A DNA stretch of 64,000 nucleotides, from the NCBI GenBank assembly GCA_019636375.1, contig JAHBXS010000002.1:771621-835620 (forward strand). Reading direction: 5' to 3'. The DNA comes from Pirellulaceae bacterium (GTDB lineage Bacteria > Planctomycetota > Planctomycetia > Pirellulales > Pirellulaceae). Below are positions 44,823-53,743 of the stretch, piece after piece. Each line of letters starts with the position of its first letter. Within the stretch, counting starts at the first letter, position 1. The translations under genes and the position numbers were made by a program. The notes under the pieces were generated by a model that saw only the letters and a program-made list of their open reading frames with translations, ran no database searches and was not told the origin of the DNA.

Positions 44823-45251
44823 ATGGTGATGAAACACGAAGATTGGCAAATTGAAGTATTTTTCGATGGCGATTGCCCTCTTTGCCGCCGCGAGATCGAC
44901 TGGGTTCGAAAGCGCGACGGCGGGAGTAAAATTCGTTTCGTAGACATCTCAGACCCCAACTTCGATGCCGAGGCGGTCACAGGAAAAACCTTTTTCGACC
45001 TGATGGCGCGCCTGCACGCTCGGACCCGCGACGGCGAGTGGATTACGGGGATCGAGGTGACTCGGCAGATGTTCGCCGCCATTGGTTTCCGCCGTTCGGT
45101 GCAGATGAGTCGCTGGCCGGTGATTCGGAATTTGCTCGATTGGTCGTACCAAATCTTCGCGAAGAACCGGTTGTGGATCACGGGCCGCGGTCCATTGGCC
45201 GAGTGCGTCGAGTGCCGCGTGGGTGAAGTGCAAAATCAAAATCAAACGTAG
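44823..45251 (+). CDS. DCC-family thiol-disulfide oxidoreductase (DUF393)
   Basis: This protein of about 142 residues has the DCC signature EVFFDGDCPLCRREIDW (C-x-x-C). It is a thioredoxin-like small oxidoreductase whose substrates are unknown. A second cysteine pair ECVECRVG is near the C-terminus. The ATG at 44823 (or 44829) is chosen because the upstream extension has no conserved sequence. It is the first gene of a lipid-modification cluster, 12 bp before the FAD oxidoreductase. Confidence 0.88.
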   Translation: MVMKHEDWQIEVFFDGDCPLCRREIDWVRKRDGGSKIRFVDISDPNFDAEAVTGKTFFDLMARLHARTRDGEWITGIEVTRQMFAAIGFRRSVQMSRWPVIRNLLDWSYQIFAKNRLWITGRGPLAECVECRVGEVQNQNQT

Positions 45252-45263
45252 GCAACTCTCAAC

Positions 45264-46547
45264 ATGCGAATCGCGATTATCGGCTCCGGCATCTCTGGCA
45301 TGACCGCCGCCTACTACTGGCGAAATGCTCACGAGGTGACCGTCTTCGAAGCAAATTCGTACATCGGCGGCCACACCAATACCATTGATGTTGAAGAGGC
45401 TGGCAAAACGATTCCTGTGGATACGGGCTTTATCGTATGCAACGACCGCACTTACCCCAACTTCCTCAAGTTGCTTCAAGAGATCAACATCGAGTACCAG
45501 CCGACGGGCATGACCTTCAGTGTCCAGTGCGAGGCTAGCGGGATCGAGTATCGCGGTGCGGACCTCAATGGCCTGTTTGCACAACGTCGAAATCTGTTTC
45601 GACCGGCCCATTACGGTTTGCTTTCGGAGATGTTGCGTTTTAATCGTCAAGTCGAACGATTGCTAGAACCTCTGGACCCAGACATCTCAGTTGGAGAGTT
45701 TTTCCGACGACACTCCTTCCGACAATCGTTCCGAGAACACTTTTTTTTGCCGATGGCTTCGGCGATTTGGAGTTGCCCGAACTCCACCGTCGAACAATTC
45801 CCCATGCGGTTCATCGTCGAGTTTTATCGGCACCATGGCTTGCTTTCAGTCAATGACCGTCCACAGTGGTACGTGATCAAGGGTGGTTCGCAAACCTACA
45901 TGCGAGCCCTTGCTCCGGCCTCGCTGGCTCGCATCCACATCAACACCCCGATCGTCAACGTGCTGCGGTCTGCCGACGAAGTGGTCCTGACAACCCGTGC
46001 TGGCGAACAACAGTCTTTTGACCATGTCCTATTCGCCTGCCACAGCGACCAAGCGTTGCGGATTCTGGGTTCGGGGGCGACGGCGAGCGAGCGCGAGATT
46101 TTAGGAGCCTTCCCCTACGAAAAAAACATCGCCGTTCTGCATCGTGACCATCGGGTGCTCCCCCAAAACCGCCGGGCTTGGGCTTGTTGGAATTACTTTT
46201 TACCCCAAACCCCCTCGGCAAAAGCCACGGTGACCTACAACATGAACCTGCTGCAAGGGCTCAAGACGCGGCACACCTACTGCGTGAGCCTAAATTGCGA
46301 AGAACGAATCGCTCCGCAATCCATCATTCAACGAATCGAATACGAACATCCCATTTTCACGACGGAACGAAGAAGCGCTCAACAGCGGCACCCGGAATTG
46401 ATCGGCCCGAATCGCAGCTCCTTTGCGGGAGCTTATTGGGGTAACGGATTTCATGAAGACGGAGTGGTCAGCGCTTTGGCAGTTTGTGAGGGGTTGAAAA
46501 CGGGTGAGTTTGCTCGCGGTTCTCATTTAGCTGAATCAGCTTCATAA
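45264..46547 (+). CDS. FAD-dependent amine-oxidase-like protein (COG2907 type)
   Basis: This 427-residue protein has an N-terminal dinucleotide site, AIIGSGISGMTAAYYW, and an E-x-N-x-x-I-G-G-H FAD motif. Genes of this type recur next to DUF1365 and cyclopropane-synthase-type methyltransferases in bacteria, from memory, and one such set was tied to unusual fatty acids. The natural role may be oxidation or desaturation of lipid acyl chains (inference). No TM helix is seen. Confidence 0.9.
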   Translation: MRIAIIGSGISGMTAAYYWRNAHEVTVFEANSYIGGHTNTIDVEEAGKTIPVDTGFIVCNDRTYPNFLKLLQEINIEYQPTGMTFSVQCEASGIEYRGADLNGLFAQRRNLFRPAHYGLLSEMLRFNRQVERLLEPLDPDISVGEFFRRHSFRQSFREHFFLPMASAIWSCPNSTVEQFPMRFIVEFYRHHGLLSVNDRPQWYVIKGGSQTYMRALAPASLARIHINTPIVNVLRSADEVVLTTRAGEQQSFDHVLFACHSDQALRILGSGATASEREILGAFPYEKNIAVLHRDHRVLPQNRRAWACWNYFLPQTPSAKATVTYNMNLLQGLKTRHTYCVSLNCEERIAPQSIIQRIEYEHPIFTTERRSAQQRHPELIGPNRSSFAGAYWGNGFHEDGVVSALAVCEGLKTGEFARGSHLAESAS

Positions 46548-46563
46548 CTTCGCATTCCGCGAA

Positions 46564-47493
46564 ATGGCGGATTCACAACGACCGGCGAAACAATCACAAT
46601 TAGCGATTATGAAAAGTTGCATTTACGAAGGCTGGGTTCGACATCGGCGACATGCGCCGGTAAAAAATCACTTTCGCGTTAAACTTTGCCTGATGCTCCT
46701 CGACCTCGACGAACTTGACCAGGTTTTTGCGGGGCGTCTGCTGTGGTCGACACGGCGTCCAGCGATTGCTCGGTTCCGCCGACGAGACTACTTCGGGCCA
46801 CCACATCAAGACTTGCGTGAATCGGTTGCCGAATTGATCGCGGCTCAGGGAGGAAATTTTTCAGGAGGCCCCGTTCGGTTACTCACTCACCTGCGGTACT
46901 GGGGTTTCGGTTTCAACCCAGTCTCATTCTATTACTGCTATTCAAAAGACGCTCCTGAGCAACTCGAATACATCATCGCCGAGGTCACTAACACCCCTTG
47001 GGGCCAGAAACATGCCTATGTCCTCAACCCCGCGCAGTTCGACCCCCAGCGACCTGAAAGGCTAACCAAGGATTTTCACGTTTCCCCTTTTATGCCGATG
47101 GAAATGGAATATCAGTTTCGTTTGACAAATCCAGCGGAATCATTGCTTGTCCACATGGCCAACTTGACCGACGACTCTCGACCCTTTGACGTGACGATGA
47201 AACTCGAACGTCGCCCGTTGACGACCTATCAACTGACGCGGGTTTTATGGCGTTATCCGTTGATGACGCTTCAAGTCGTCGGGCATATTTACTATCAGGC
47301 GTGGCGGTTGTGGTGGAAACGGGTCCCCTTTGTTCCGCACCCGACTCCCGGCCAGCCGCACGGAAACCTTGTAGAGCCCTGGCCCCCGATTTCTCAGAAA
47401 ATTGCGGTGAACTCTGCGAGCAATAAACGGTTGTTCGCAGACGACATCGGAGAGGCAGAATCCGAACAAGAACCCGAATTATTGGCGAAATAG
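46564..47493 (+). CDS. DUF1365 family protein
   Basis: This 309-residue protein carries family features: SCIYEGWVRHRRHAPVKNHF at the start, RLLTHLRYWGFGFNPVSFYY in the middle and HVSPFMPMEMEYQF later. Its molecular role is unknown, but it nearly always sits between the FAD oxidoreductase and Cfa genes, as here. The C-terminus is polar with Glu repeats. It is part of a tight plus-strand operon. Confidence 0.9.
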   Translation: MADSQRPAKQSQLAIMKSCIYEGWVRHRRHAPVKNHFRVKLCLMLLDLDELDQVFAGRLLWSTRRPAIARFRRRDYFGPPHQDLRESVAELIAAQGGNFSGGPVRLLTHLRYWGFGFNPVSFYYCYSKDAPEQLEYIIAEVTNTPWGQKHAYVLNPAQFDPQRPERLTKDFHVSPFMPMEMEYQFRLTNPAESLLVHMANLTDDSRPFDVTMKLERRPLTTYQLTRVLWRYPLMTLQVVGHIYYQAWRLWWKRVPFVPHPTPGQPHGNLVEPWPPISQKIAVNSASNKRLFADDIGEAESEQEPELLAK

Positions 47494-47515
47494 TCCACTT
47501 TTACTTGAATCACCT

Positions 47516-48880
47516 ATGTTATCGAACCCAGGTCTTGTGAACATGATTGATGCTGTTGGAAACGAATGTCAGCCCGCGAATTGGTGGCAACGAACTGCTC
47601 GAGCGGCTCTCCTCAGCCGCGCGCGACTATTAAAAGGGGACGCCATCGAGTTGATCGATCACGATGATCGTTGGGATATCGGGGATCAACAGGCGTCCAT
47701 CACTCCGATCCGACTGGTCGTTCGGAATCCTCGGTTCTATACCCGCGTGATGCGTGGCGGCGACCTGGGGTTTGCCGAGTCGCTGATGGACGGCGATTGG
47801 AGTTGCTCTGACTTGCCACGTCTCGTTCGTTTGCTAATTCGCAACATGAATACGACCGACAAATTTGACGGCGGGCTCTCGCGGGCAAGAAAATTTTTCG
47901 AGCGACTTGGGCATTGGCTACGACGCAATACCCCCAAGCGTTCACGGACCAACATCCGGGAGCATTACGATTTAGGAAACGACTTCTTTTCTTTGTTCCT
48001 TGATCCGACGATGAACTATTCTTCGGCCGTGTTTGATTGGAACGAACAAGGCGACCATCCGGAATCGCTGCATCGTGCTCAACTTCGCAAGATGCAGCAA
48101 TTATGCGAAACGCTTCAACTCGGCCCGCAAGATCACTTGCTGGAAATCGGCACCGGTTGGGGTGCCCTGGCTTGCTACGCCGCCAAACATTTTGGCTGTC
48201 GAGTAACGACGACGACGATTTCTAACGAGCAATTCAATTGGGCACGAAAACGGGTCCTCGCCGAAGGACTTGAGTCGCAAGTCGAGGTGCTCGATCAAGA
48301 CTATCGCACGCTCACGGGGTGCTATGACAAGATCGTCTCCGTCGAAATGATCGAGGCGGTCGGCGATGAGTTCTACGACACTTTCTTCCAGCAATGCCAA
48401 CGGCTCCTTAAACCGGAAGGATTGCTGCTGCTTCAGGCGATCACGATCGTCGACCAGCGTTACCAAAAGCATTTGAAAAACGTCGACTTCATCTGCAAGT
48501 ACATCTTCCCCGGTGGAAGCCTCCCCTGCATTTCGCGTTTGGTCGGCTCGGCTGCCCAAGCGGCCGAAATGAGACTGGTGCAACTTCACGACTACGCCCC
48601 AGACTACGCCGAAACACTCCGACGCTGGCGGCGACGATTTTGGCAACAGGCCGACGCCATCAGGGACCTTGGCTATGACCAAAGATTTATGACGATGTGG
48701 GACTACTATCTCGCCTACTGCGAAGCGGCCTTTGACGAACGTCAAATCAATCTCGTCCACGCCCTTTTCGCCCAACGTGGAAACCGCTCAATTCTGAGTC
48801 ATCAAGAGACGCACGCTCAAAATCCACTCTCCGCACAACTGCAAACGCCTACACCAAACCTTGCGAAAGTTTCCTCATGA
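47516..48880 (+). CDS. Cyclopropane-fatty-acyl-phospholipid synthase-type methyltransferase 1
   Basis: This 454-residue SAM methyltransferase adds a methylene or methyl group to unsaturated acyl chains of membrane lipids. SAM motif I is LLEIGTGWGALACYAAKHFG; NIREHYDLGNDFFSLFLDP and MNYSSAVF are Cfa family motifs, and the VEMIEAVGDEFY and GSLPCISRL blocks follow. It is longer than the second paralog (360). The gene start has no clear Shine-Dalgarno site, and its stop overlaps the next ATG (48877-48880). Confidence 0.92.
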   Translation: MLSNPGLVNMIDAVGNECQPANWWQRTARAALLSRARLLKGDAIELIDHDDRWDIGDQQASITPIRLVVRNPRFYTRVMRGGDLGFAESLMDGDWSCSDLPRLVRLLIRNMNTTDKFDGGLSRARKFFERLGHWLRRNTPKRSRTNIREHYDLGNDFFSLFLDPTMNYSSAVFDWNEQGDHPESLHRAQLRKMQQLCETLQLGPQDHLLEIGTGWGALACYAAKHFGCRVTTTTISNEQFNWARKRVLAEGLESQVEVLDQDYRTLTGCYDKIVSVEMIEAVGDEFYDTFFQQCQRLLKPEGLLLLQAITIVDQRYQKHLKNVDFICKYIFPGGSLPCISRLVGSAAQAAEMRLVQLHDYAPDYAETLRRWRRRFWQQADAIRDLGYDQRFMTMWDYYLAYCEAAFDERQINLVHALFAQRGNRSILSHQETHAQNPLSAQLQTPTPNLAKVSS

Positions 48881-49668
48881 CCGTCGCATTGTTGATCGTT
48901 GGCGGCTGGCTGGCTGCCTCGGCCATGATGGTCTTGATGTTCGTCTATCAACGACGCACGGGGGATGCCGGTATCGTGGATGTCGCTTGGGCGGCCGGAG
49001 TCGGCGGACTGGGGACTATTTATGCCTGGTTGTCGGCGGGAGAAGCCGGTCGCCGGTGGCTGGTCGCTGCGGTCGTGCTGATTTGGGCCGCACGCTTGGC
49101 GTTTTACATCTGGCGACGAGTTGTCACGATGCCCGAAGACGGTCGCTATCAAACGATGAAGGAAAACTGGGGCCCCGAAGCTTCACGAAGGCTGTTCCGT
49201 TTTTATCAATGGCAAGCGGTCTTTGTCGTTCTGTTCGCCCTGCCGATCCTCATCGCGGCGAACAACGATAGCCCTCTAAGCTGGCTCGACTATTGCGGCG
49301 TTGCGATTGGGGCGATTGGAATCCTGGGAGAGTCTCTGGCAGATTTTCAATTGCATCGTTTCCGCAGTAATTCTCAAAATAAAGGGCGAGTTTGCCAAGA
49401 CGGCCTGTGGCGCTACTCTCGACATCCCAACTACTTTTTCGAATGGCTGCATTGGTGGGCTTATGTTTTTCTGGCGATCAGTTATCCCTGGGGCTGGTTG
49501 ACCCTGTTCGGGCCGCTCGTCATGTGGCTGTTGATCACGCGAGTCACGGGGATTCCGCCGACAGAAGCTCAAGCGATCAAGAGTCGCGGCGATGCCTACC
49601 GCCAGTACCAACAAACCACAAACGCCTTTTTTCCAGGCCCCCGCCGGTCTGCAGCGAAACCAACTTAA
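48877..49668 (+). CDS. DUF1295 membrane protein (steroid reductase/ICMT-like)
   Basis: This 263-residue protein has six or so TM helices and the C-terminal motif LWRYSRHPNYFFEWLHWW of DUF1295, which is related to isoprenylcysteine methyltransferases and 5-alpha reductases. It is probably a lipid reductase acting on modified fatty acids in the membrane. The start overlaps the cfa stop by 4 bp. The next gene begins 19 bp after the stop. Confidence 0.9.
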   Translation: MTVALLIVGGWLAASAMMVLMFVYQRRTGDAGIVDVAWAAGVGGLGTIYAWLSAGEAGRRWLVAAVVLIWAARLAFYIWRRVVTMPEDGRYQTMKENWGPEASRRLFRFYQWQAVFVVLFALPILIAANNDSPLSWLDYCGVAIGAIGILGESLADFQLHRFRSNSQNKGRVCQDGLWRYSRHPNYFFEWLHWWAYVFLAISYPWGWLTLFGPLVMWLLITRVTGIPPTEAQAIKSRGDAYRQYQQTTNAFFPGPRRSAAKPT

Positions 49669-49687
49669 TTTTCGGAGCTCCATTCTC

Positions 49688-50770
49688 ATGCCAAGCCTCA
49701 TCAACCCGCTCGCCGCTACGGCTATCGCGCTGATCGAAAGGGGGCTTGTACCCGAATCAGCGATCCGGGCTGCGATTCGGTACTTAGTCTCAGTCCGTCG
49801 TCGCAGCCTCCACGTCGGAACCGAAGATGATCGTCAACGTCGCAGCATCGCGTTCTTGGATCAGGCTGCGAACGAATCGCAATTGGCGTTGGAAACCGAC
49901 AAGGCCAACGAGCAACACTACGAAGTCCCCGCCGACTTTTATGAACTCGTTCTCGGCCCGCACAAAAAATACAGCAGTTGCTACTTTGCTAACCCAGACA
50001 GCACCCTGGAGCAAGCCGAGGCGGACGCCCTGGCGATCACCTGCGAGCGAGCGGGGCTTGCGAACGGCATGTCGATTCTAGAACTCGGCTGCGGATGGGG
50101 TTCACTCACCCTTTGGATGGCTGAGCATTTTCCGGACTCGCCGATCGTGGCGGTCTCTAACAGTCATTCCCAACGACGCTGGATCATGCACCAAGCCCGA
50201 CGTCGAGGAATCGCCGATAGGCTGGAAGTCAAAACTTGCGACATCAACGAACTCCAACTGACACAAACTTTTGATCGTGTCGTCAGCGTTGAAATGTTCG
50301 AACATGTCCGCAACCATCGCCAACTCTTGCAAAATATCGCCCAGTGGCTGAACCCCACAGGACGCTTGTTCGTGCATATCTTCTGCCACCGAGCGTACGC
50401 TTATCCTTTCGAGACCGCTGGAGCGGCAAACTGGATGGGGCGACACTTCTTTTCCGGGGGCATGATGCCGTCGCGGGATTTGTTCCGCCGTTATGACGAT
50501 CATCTCCGGATCGAACGGCAGTGGACTTGGAACGGAAGTCACTACGAACGAACCGCCAACGCTTGGGCGGCCAACCTTGACGCCAACCGCAAACAGATCT
50601 TGCAACTGTTTGCTCAAACGTATGGCAAACGAGACGCGTTGAAATGGTTGATGCGTTGGAAAGTCTTCTTCCTCGCTTGTGCTGAACTGTTCGGAGCCCA
50701 TGCGGGTGAGGAATGGTTTGTGGAACACTACCTATTCGAACCCACCCGCCGCCTCCACGGCGTCCGCTGA
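49688..50770 (+). CDS. Cyclopropane-fatty-acyl-phospholipid synthase-type methyltransferase 2
   Basis: This 360-residue paralog has SAM motif I ILELGCGWGSLTLWMAEHF and the Cfa start EQHYEVPADFYELVLGP. Motif VSVEMFEHVRNHRQLLQN is present, and HIFCHRAYAYPFE replaces the usual product loop. The two copies share only modest similarity by eye, so they probably modify different positions or lipids. GGAG sits about 12 bases upstream of the ATG at 49688. It ends the lipid cluster; REP hairpins follow. Confidence 0.9.
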   Translation: MPSLINPLAATAIALIERGLVPESAIRAAIRYLVSVRRRSLHVGTEDDRQRRSIAFLDQAANESQLALETDKANEQHYEVPADFYELVLGPHKKYSSCYFANPDSTLEQAEADALAITCERAGLANGMSILELGCGWGSLTLWMAEHFPDSPIVAVSNSHSQRRWIMHQARRRGIADRLEVKTCDINELQLTQTFDRVVSVEMFEHVRNHRQLLQNIAQWLNPTGRLFVHIFCHRAYAYPFETAGAANWMGRHFFSGGMMPSRDLFRRYDDHLRIERQWTWNGSHYERTANAWAANLDANRKQILQLFAQTYGKRDALKWLMRWKVFFLACAELFGAHAGEEWFVEHYLFEPTRRLHGVR

Positions 50771-50799
50771 TTGGTGGATTAAACGCTTCGGTCCTCCCC

Positions 50800-50987
50800 A
50801 ATGCCGCCGTCTTGTACGGCGGATATTTACGTTTCTCGCTACATAACCCGCCCAAACACTGCGCTTCAATCTAATGCACCTTGCTTGCCAAGGTGATCTT
50901 TACGTTTCTCGCTACACAGGCACCACACAAAACTCGGTCCCCCCCAATGCCGCCGTCTTGTACGGCGGATACTTACGTTTCTCGCTA
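50800..50987 (-). repeat. REP-like hairpin cluster (three copies)
   Basis: Copies lie at 50800-50841, 50873-50914 and 50946-50987. Each is a stem with CTTG in the loop followed by TTACGTTTCTCGCTA. The first and third have stem CCGCCGT/ACGGCGG, and the middle one has CACCTTG/CAAGGTG: paired changes that keep the fold. Confidence 0.8.
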
Positions 50988-51092
50988 ACAGCCGCCGACA
51001 CGTTTGAGCGATCCTCCTGTGCCACGCTCCTTCCGACCTCATTCCGACGATTCCCACTTTGATCCCACCCCTCAGCAACGTACAATAAACCC

Positions 51093-51347
51093 ATGAACAC
51101 CGAGGCTCGATTGCAACGTTACCTCTCCGCCTGCGACCACGAAGACTCGTGGCTGGAGTGGTACGCAATGACCCCGCTCGAACGCTGGAACGAGTCGATG
51201 AAGATTTGGCAATTCTATCTTCAAATTGGAGGCTCGCTTGATCCCGAACCCGATCCACAAAGTCCTTTCGACGCTTTCATGCCACGGGGTAAAGCACCTG
51301 CTTATGGGGGGACAGGCTTGCGTGTTCTACGGCGCGGCCGAGTTTAG
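51093..51347 (+). CDS. Small hypothetical protein upstream of a nucleotidyltransferase
   Basis: The predicted 84-residue protein starts with a helical segment (RLQRYLSACDHEDSWLEWY, MTPLERWNESMKIWQFYLQI) and ends DPEPDPQSPF then LRVLRRGRV, a pattern I recall from small proteins beside AbiEii-like nucleotidyltransferases. Its 3' 122 bases overlap the next gene in another frame. If genuine, the pair is an overlapping gene set, perhaps a toxin-antitoxin type unit. Confidence 0.55.
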   Translation: MNTEARLQRYLSACDHEDSWLEWYAMTPLERWNESMKIWQFYLQIGGSLDPEPDPQSPFDAFMPRGKAPAYGGTGLRVLRRGRV

Positions 51348-51990
51348 TCGCGACTGCGATATTGTCATTCTGGTCGAGGCGGAAAATCTTCAAAGACTTG
51401 AAGCCGTACTCGACGAGTTGCAAGCGGAGTGTATTGCCGTTCCACCAAAAGATTGGAGTCATCTTGAACGCGGTCATGCGATTCACTTCCGCTGTCAACA
51501 TCCACAAGCATCTGGAATTCGCCTAGACGTCATGAGCAAACTTCGCGGATGCGATTCTTTCCCGGCTCTTTGGGAACGACGCACATCCGTACAAGACGCG
51601 GATGGCGTCGAATTCCACTTGCTAGGGATCGAAGACCTCGTCAAGGCAAAAAAGACTCAACGCGACAAGGACTGGCCGATGATTCGCAGACTCGTCGATG
51701 CCCATTATCTTGAATTTCAATCAGAGCCCAATGAAGATCGCATTCTGTTTTGGTTAAAAGAGTCACGAACCCCCGAAATACTGATCAAGCTCGGTGCCGA
51801 ATATCCCGAGCTACTTCGGCAGGCATTAAAAACCCGCCCCCTCCTGGTCGAGACGATGTCCGCAAGTCGCAGCGCGCTGAGAAGCGAACTCGAAAAAGAA
51901 CGCCTTGCCGAAATGGAGAACGATGCCCAATACTGGCGCCCACTGATCCGTGAACTGGAACCGATGCGACTCAACCGCCGCAAAAAATAG
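51226..51990 (+). CDS. AbiEii-like nucleotidyltransferase
   Basis: This 254-residue protein has the DNA polymerase beta-type core HLLMGGQACVFYG (GG) and DCDIVI (metal-binding D-x-D), with RLDVMSKLRG as a third acidic site. It could transfer nucleotides to a protein or tRNA. The start is a TTG at 51226 because no ATG precedes the fold. The frame overlaps the small gene upstream by 122 bp. An Arg/Glu-rich C-terminus (RSELEKERLAEME) follows. Confidence 0.75.
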   Translation: MEARLIPNPIHKVLSTLSCHGVKHLLMGGQACVFYGAAEFSRDCDIVILVEAENLQRLEAVLDELQAECIAVPPKDWSHLERGHAIHFRCQHPQASGIRLDVMSKLRGCDSFPALWERRTSVQDADGVEFHLLGIEDLVKAKKTQRDKDWPMIRRLVDAHYLEFQSEPNEDRILFWLKESRTPEILIKLGAEYPELLRQALKTRPLLVETMSASRSALRSELEKERLAEMENDAQYWRPLIRELEPMRLNRRKK

Positions 51991-52066
51991 GGCAAAGAAC
52001 AAACCGGCCACAGACGTGTTTGCGATACTTGTTTTCGAAACAACAATCGTTGCTCAATACCCAACC

Positions 52067-52813
52067 CTATCGCTTCCGCTTGACTTTGGCCTGTCGTGGT
52101 AGGCAGCCCTCTAACTCCGGAAGATTGGAAACCCCCATCCGCTGCCAAGCCTCGCAGAACAGCTCGCGAAGATAGGGATAATCGAGCAGTTCCAGCGAAC
52201 GTGGCCCGGAAGCCCAAATCCGAATCCGCTCCGGCGACTCCTTCCAATGCATTTGCAGCGACTCGACCTCGAGCAGCCACATCGTCAGATGAATCCACTT
52301 GCCACTTTTCTCAAAGATCACGGGAGTCAATGCGGTCTCCAGCAGCCTTCCCCGCACGCCGGCCTCTTCGAGAGCCTCCGCCAGAGCCGATTCCTCCGCC
52401 CCCAGACCGGGACTCAAATGCCCCTTGGGGAATAGCCAACGCTTGGACTTCCGTCCGGAAACAAGGCAGAATTCCGGCTGCTCGTAAACGTGCCGAAATG
52501 GAATCACGCCGACTTGAGAAACATACTGCTGGGGCAAGCCCGACAGTTCCGCGACATCGCCTGCCAACTGTTTCCCCTTAAAAATTTTCGCATTTCGAAT
52601 GGCAGGCTCTGATTGATGTTGCCGCAGGCTCTCGCCGACCAGCGGTTTTTCATCGAGAGTTTTGCCCGCCGGCGGCGTTCCCGAGCCACTCCCAGGAACG
52701 ATGGGAACTTGTTCGGCAGACTCCGGCGAGCAACCGGGGACGGGCGGGTTTGGGTCGGCAAACGGTTGTTCTGCGAAGCGGTCCATCGTAGGCTCATAAA
52801 AGAAGCGATCCAC
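52067..52813 (-). CDS. NUDIX hydrolase-like protein
   Basis: This 248-residue protein has a long, Pro/Ser-rich N-terminal extension (1-75) and then a NUDIX fold. The Nudix box is GHLSPGLGAEESALAEALEEAG; the usual R of REUxEE is an Ala, so activity is uncertain. It would hydrolyse a nucleoside diphosphate derivative in the cytoplasm. Neighbours give no clue to its substrate. The start might be internal since the extension is low-complexity. Confidence 0.8.
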   Translation of the reverse strand: MDRFFYEPTMDRFAEQPFADPNPPVPGCSPESAEQVPIVPGSGSGTPPAGKTLDEKPLVGESLRQHQSEPAIRNAKIFKGKQLAGDVAELSGLPQQYVSQVGVIPFRHVYEQPEFCLVSGRKSKRWLFPKGHLSPGLGAEESALAEALEEAGVRGRLLETALTPVIFEKSGKWIHLTMWLLEVESLQMHWKESPERIRIWASGPRSLELLDYPYLRELFCEAWQRMGVSNLPELEGCLPRQAKVKRKR

Positions 52814-53045
52814 CTTGATTCAATTGTTAAGATTATGCGTATCGCTCGGGAAATTCAAGGCGACCTGGGAAAAAACGGGGCGAATGGTAAACTTGAACGG
52901 TGTTTCTCGGGCAATGCTTCGTTGCGATTCGACGTTCTTCGGCTCGGTTGCTAGCAGGTTCTCGAAGCCACATCCGCTCGCGCAAACGCAGAACCCCGCG
53001 TATAAATGACATGTTTAGAATTTCAAAGGAAGTAGGACCAGCACC

Positions 53046-53474
53046 ATGAAGTTTCCGCCGACTCTCAACGAGCTTTTAGTCGAGTTCGCCGACCTTCCCG
53101 ATTGGGACGAGCGGTACGACTATCTGATTGATTTGGGTCGGCAGCTTCCGAGGATTCCTGACGAGTTGACGACCGATGAAAATCTGGTGCGGGGTTGCAT
53201 GAGCACCGTCTGGCTGGTCTCGGACTACACCGAGACCCCTCATCGCCGGATGCACTTTCGCGCCGACAGCGACTCGCTGATCATCAAGGGTCTGCTGGTC
53301 GTGCTGTTAGCACTCTTCGACGATCGCAGCCCTGAAGAGATCGTGACCACAGACGAAACACAAACCCTTCGTCAATTCGGGCTCGATCAACACCTCAGCC
53401 CCCAACGCCGCAACGGCCTCTTCGCCATGGTCAAACGAATCAAACAACTGGCTATGGAACACGTAAAGACGTAG
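53046..53474 (+). CDS. sufE: SufE family sulfur-acceptor protein
   Basis: This 142-residue protein accepts sulfur from cysteine desulfurase SufS for Fe-S cluster assembly. The acceptor Cys51 lies in NLVRGCMSTVWLVSD, exactly where it is in E. coli SufE. LNELLVEFADLPDWDERYDYL matches the family start. No suf operon neighbours are in the window, so it stands alone. AGGAAGTAGGA upstream is a plausible ribosome site. Confidence 0.94.
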   Translation: MKFPPTLNELLVEFADLPDWDERYDYLIDLGRQLPRIPDELTTDENLVRGCMSTVWLVSDYTETPHRRMHFRADSDSLIIKGLLVVLLALFDDRSPEEIVTTDETQTLRQFGLDQHLSPQRRNGLFAMVKRIKQLAMEHVKT

Positions 53475-53530
53475 CCCAACCATCAAGTTTTCGCACGCGA
53501 AATCTCGTCCGATCCGTTTACTTCCCCCAC

Positions 53531-53573
53531 AATCCCGCCCGGCTTGCCCGGCGGTTTGTTCGGCTTCATGCTA
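53531..53573 (-). repeat. REP-like hairpin, single copy
   Basis: AATCCCGCCCGGCTTGCCCG followed by GCGGTTTGTTCGGCTTCATGCTA. The loop is CTTG; the tail is diverged but ends in the same GCTA. Confidence 0.75.
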
Positions 53574-53743
53574 AAGAGGACGGCCGCGAGAAACGAAACC
53601 ACCCTCAGCCCAGCCGGCGACTCGTTCATTTTGTTACCTCAGAAACCAAAACCACAAGTTTTTGCTACATTCCAGTCGGGCATCAAGTTTTTTCTATGGC
53701 ACTTCTCGCCGGACTCCTTTTGACGTGCCAAGCGGGGACGATT

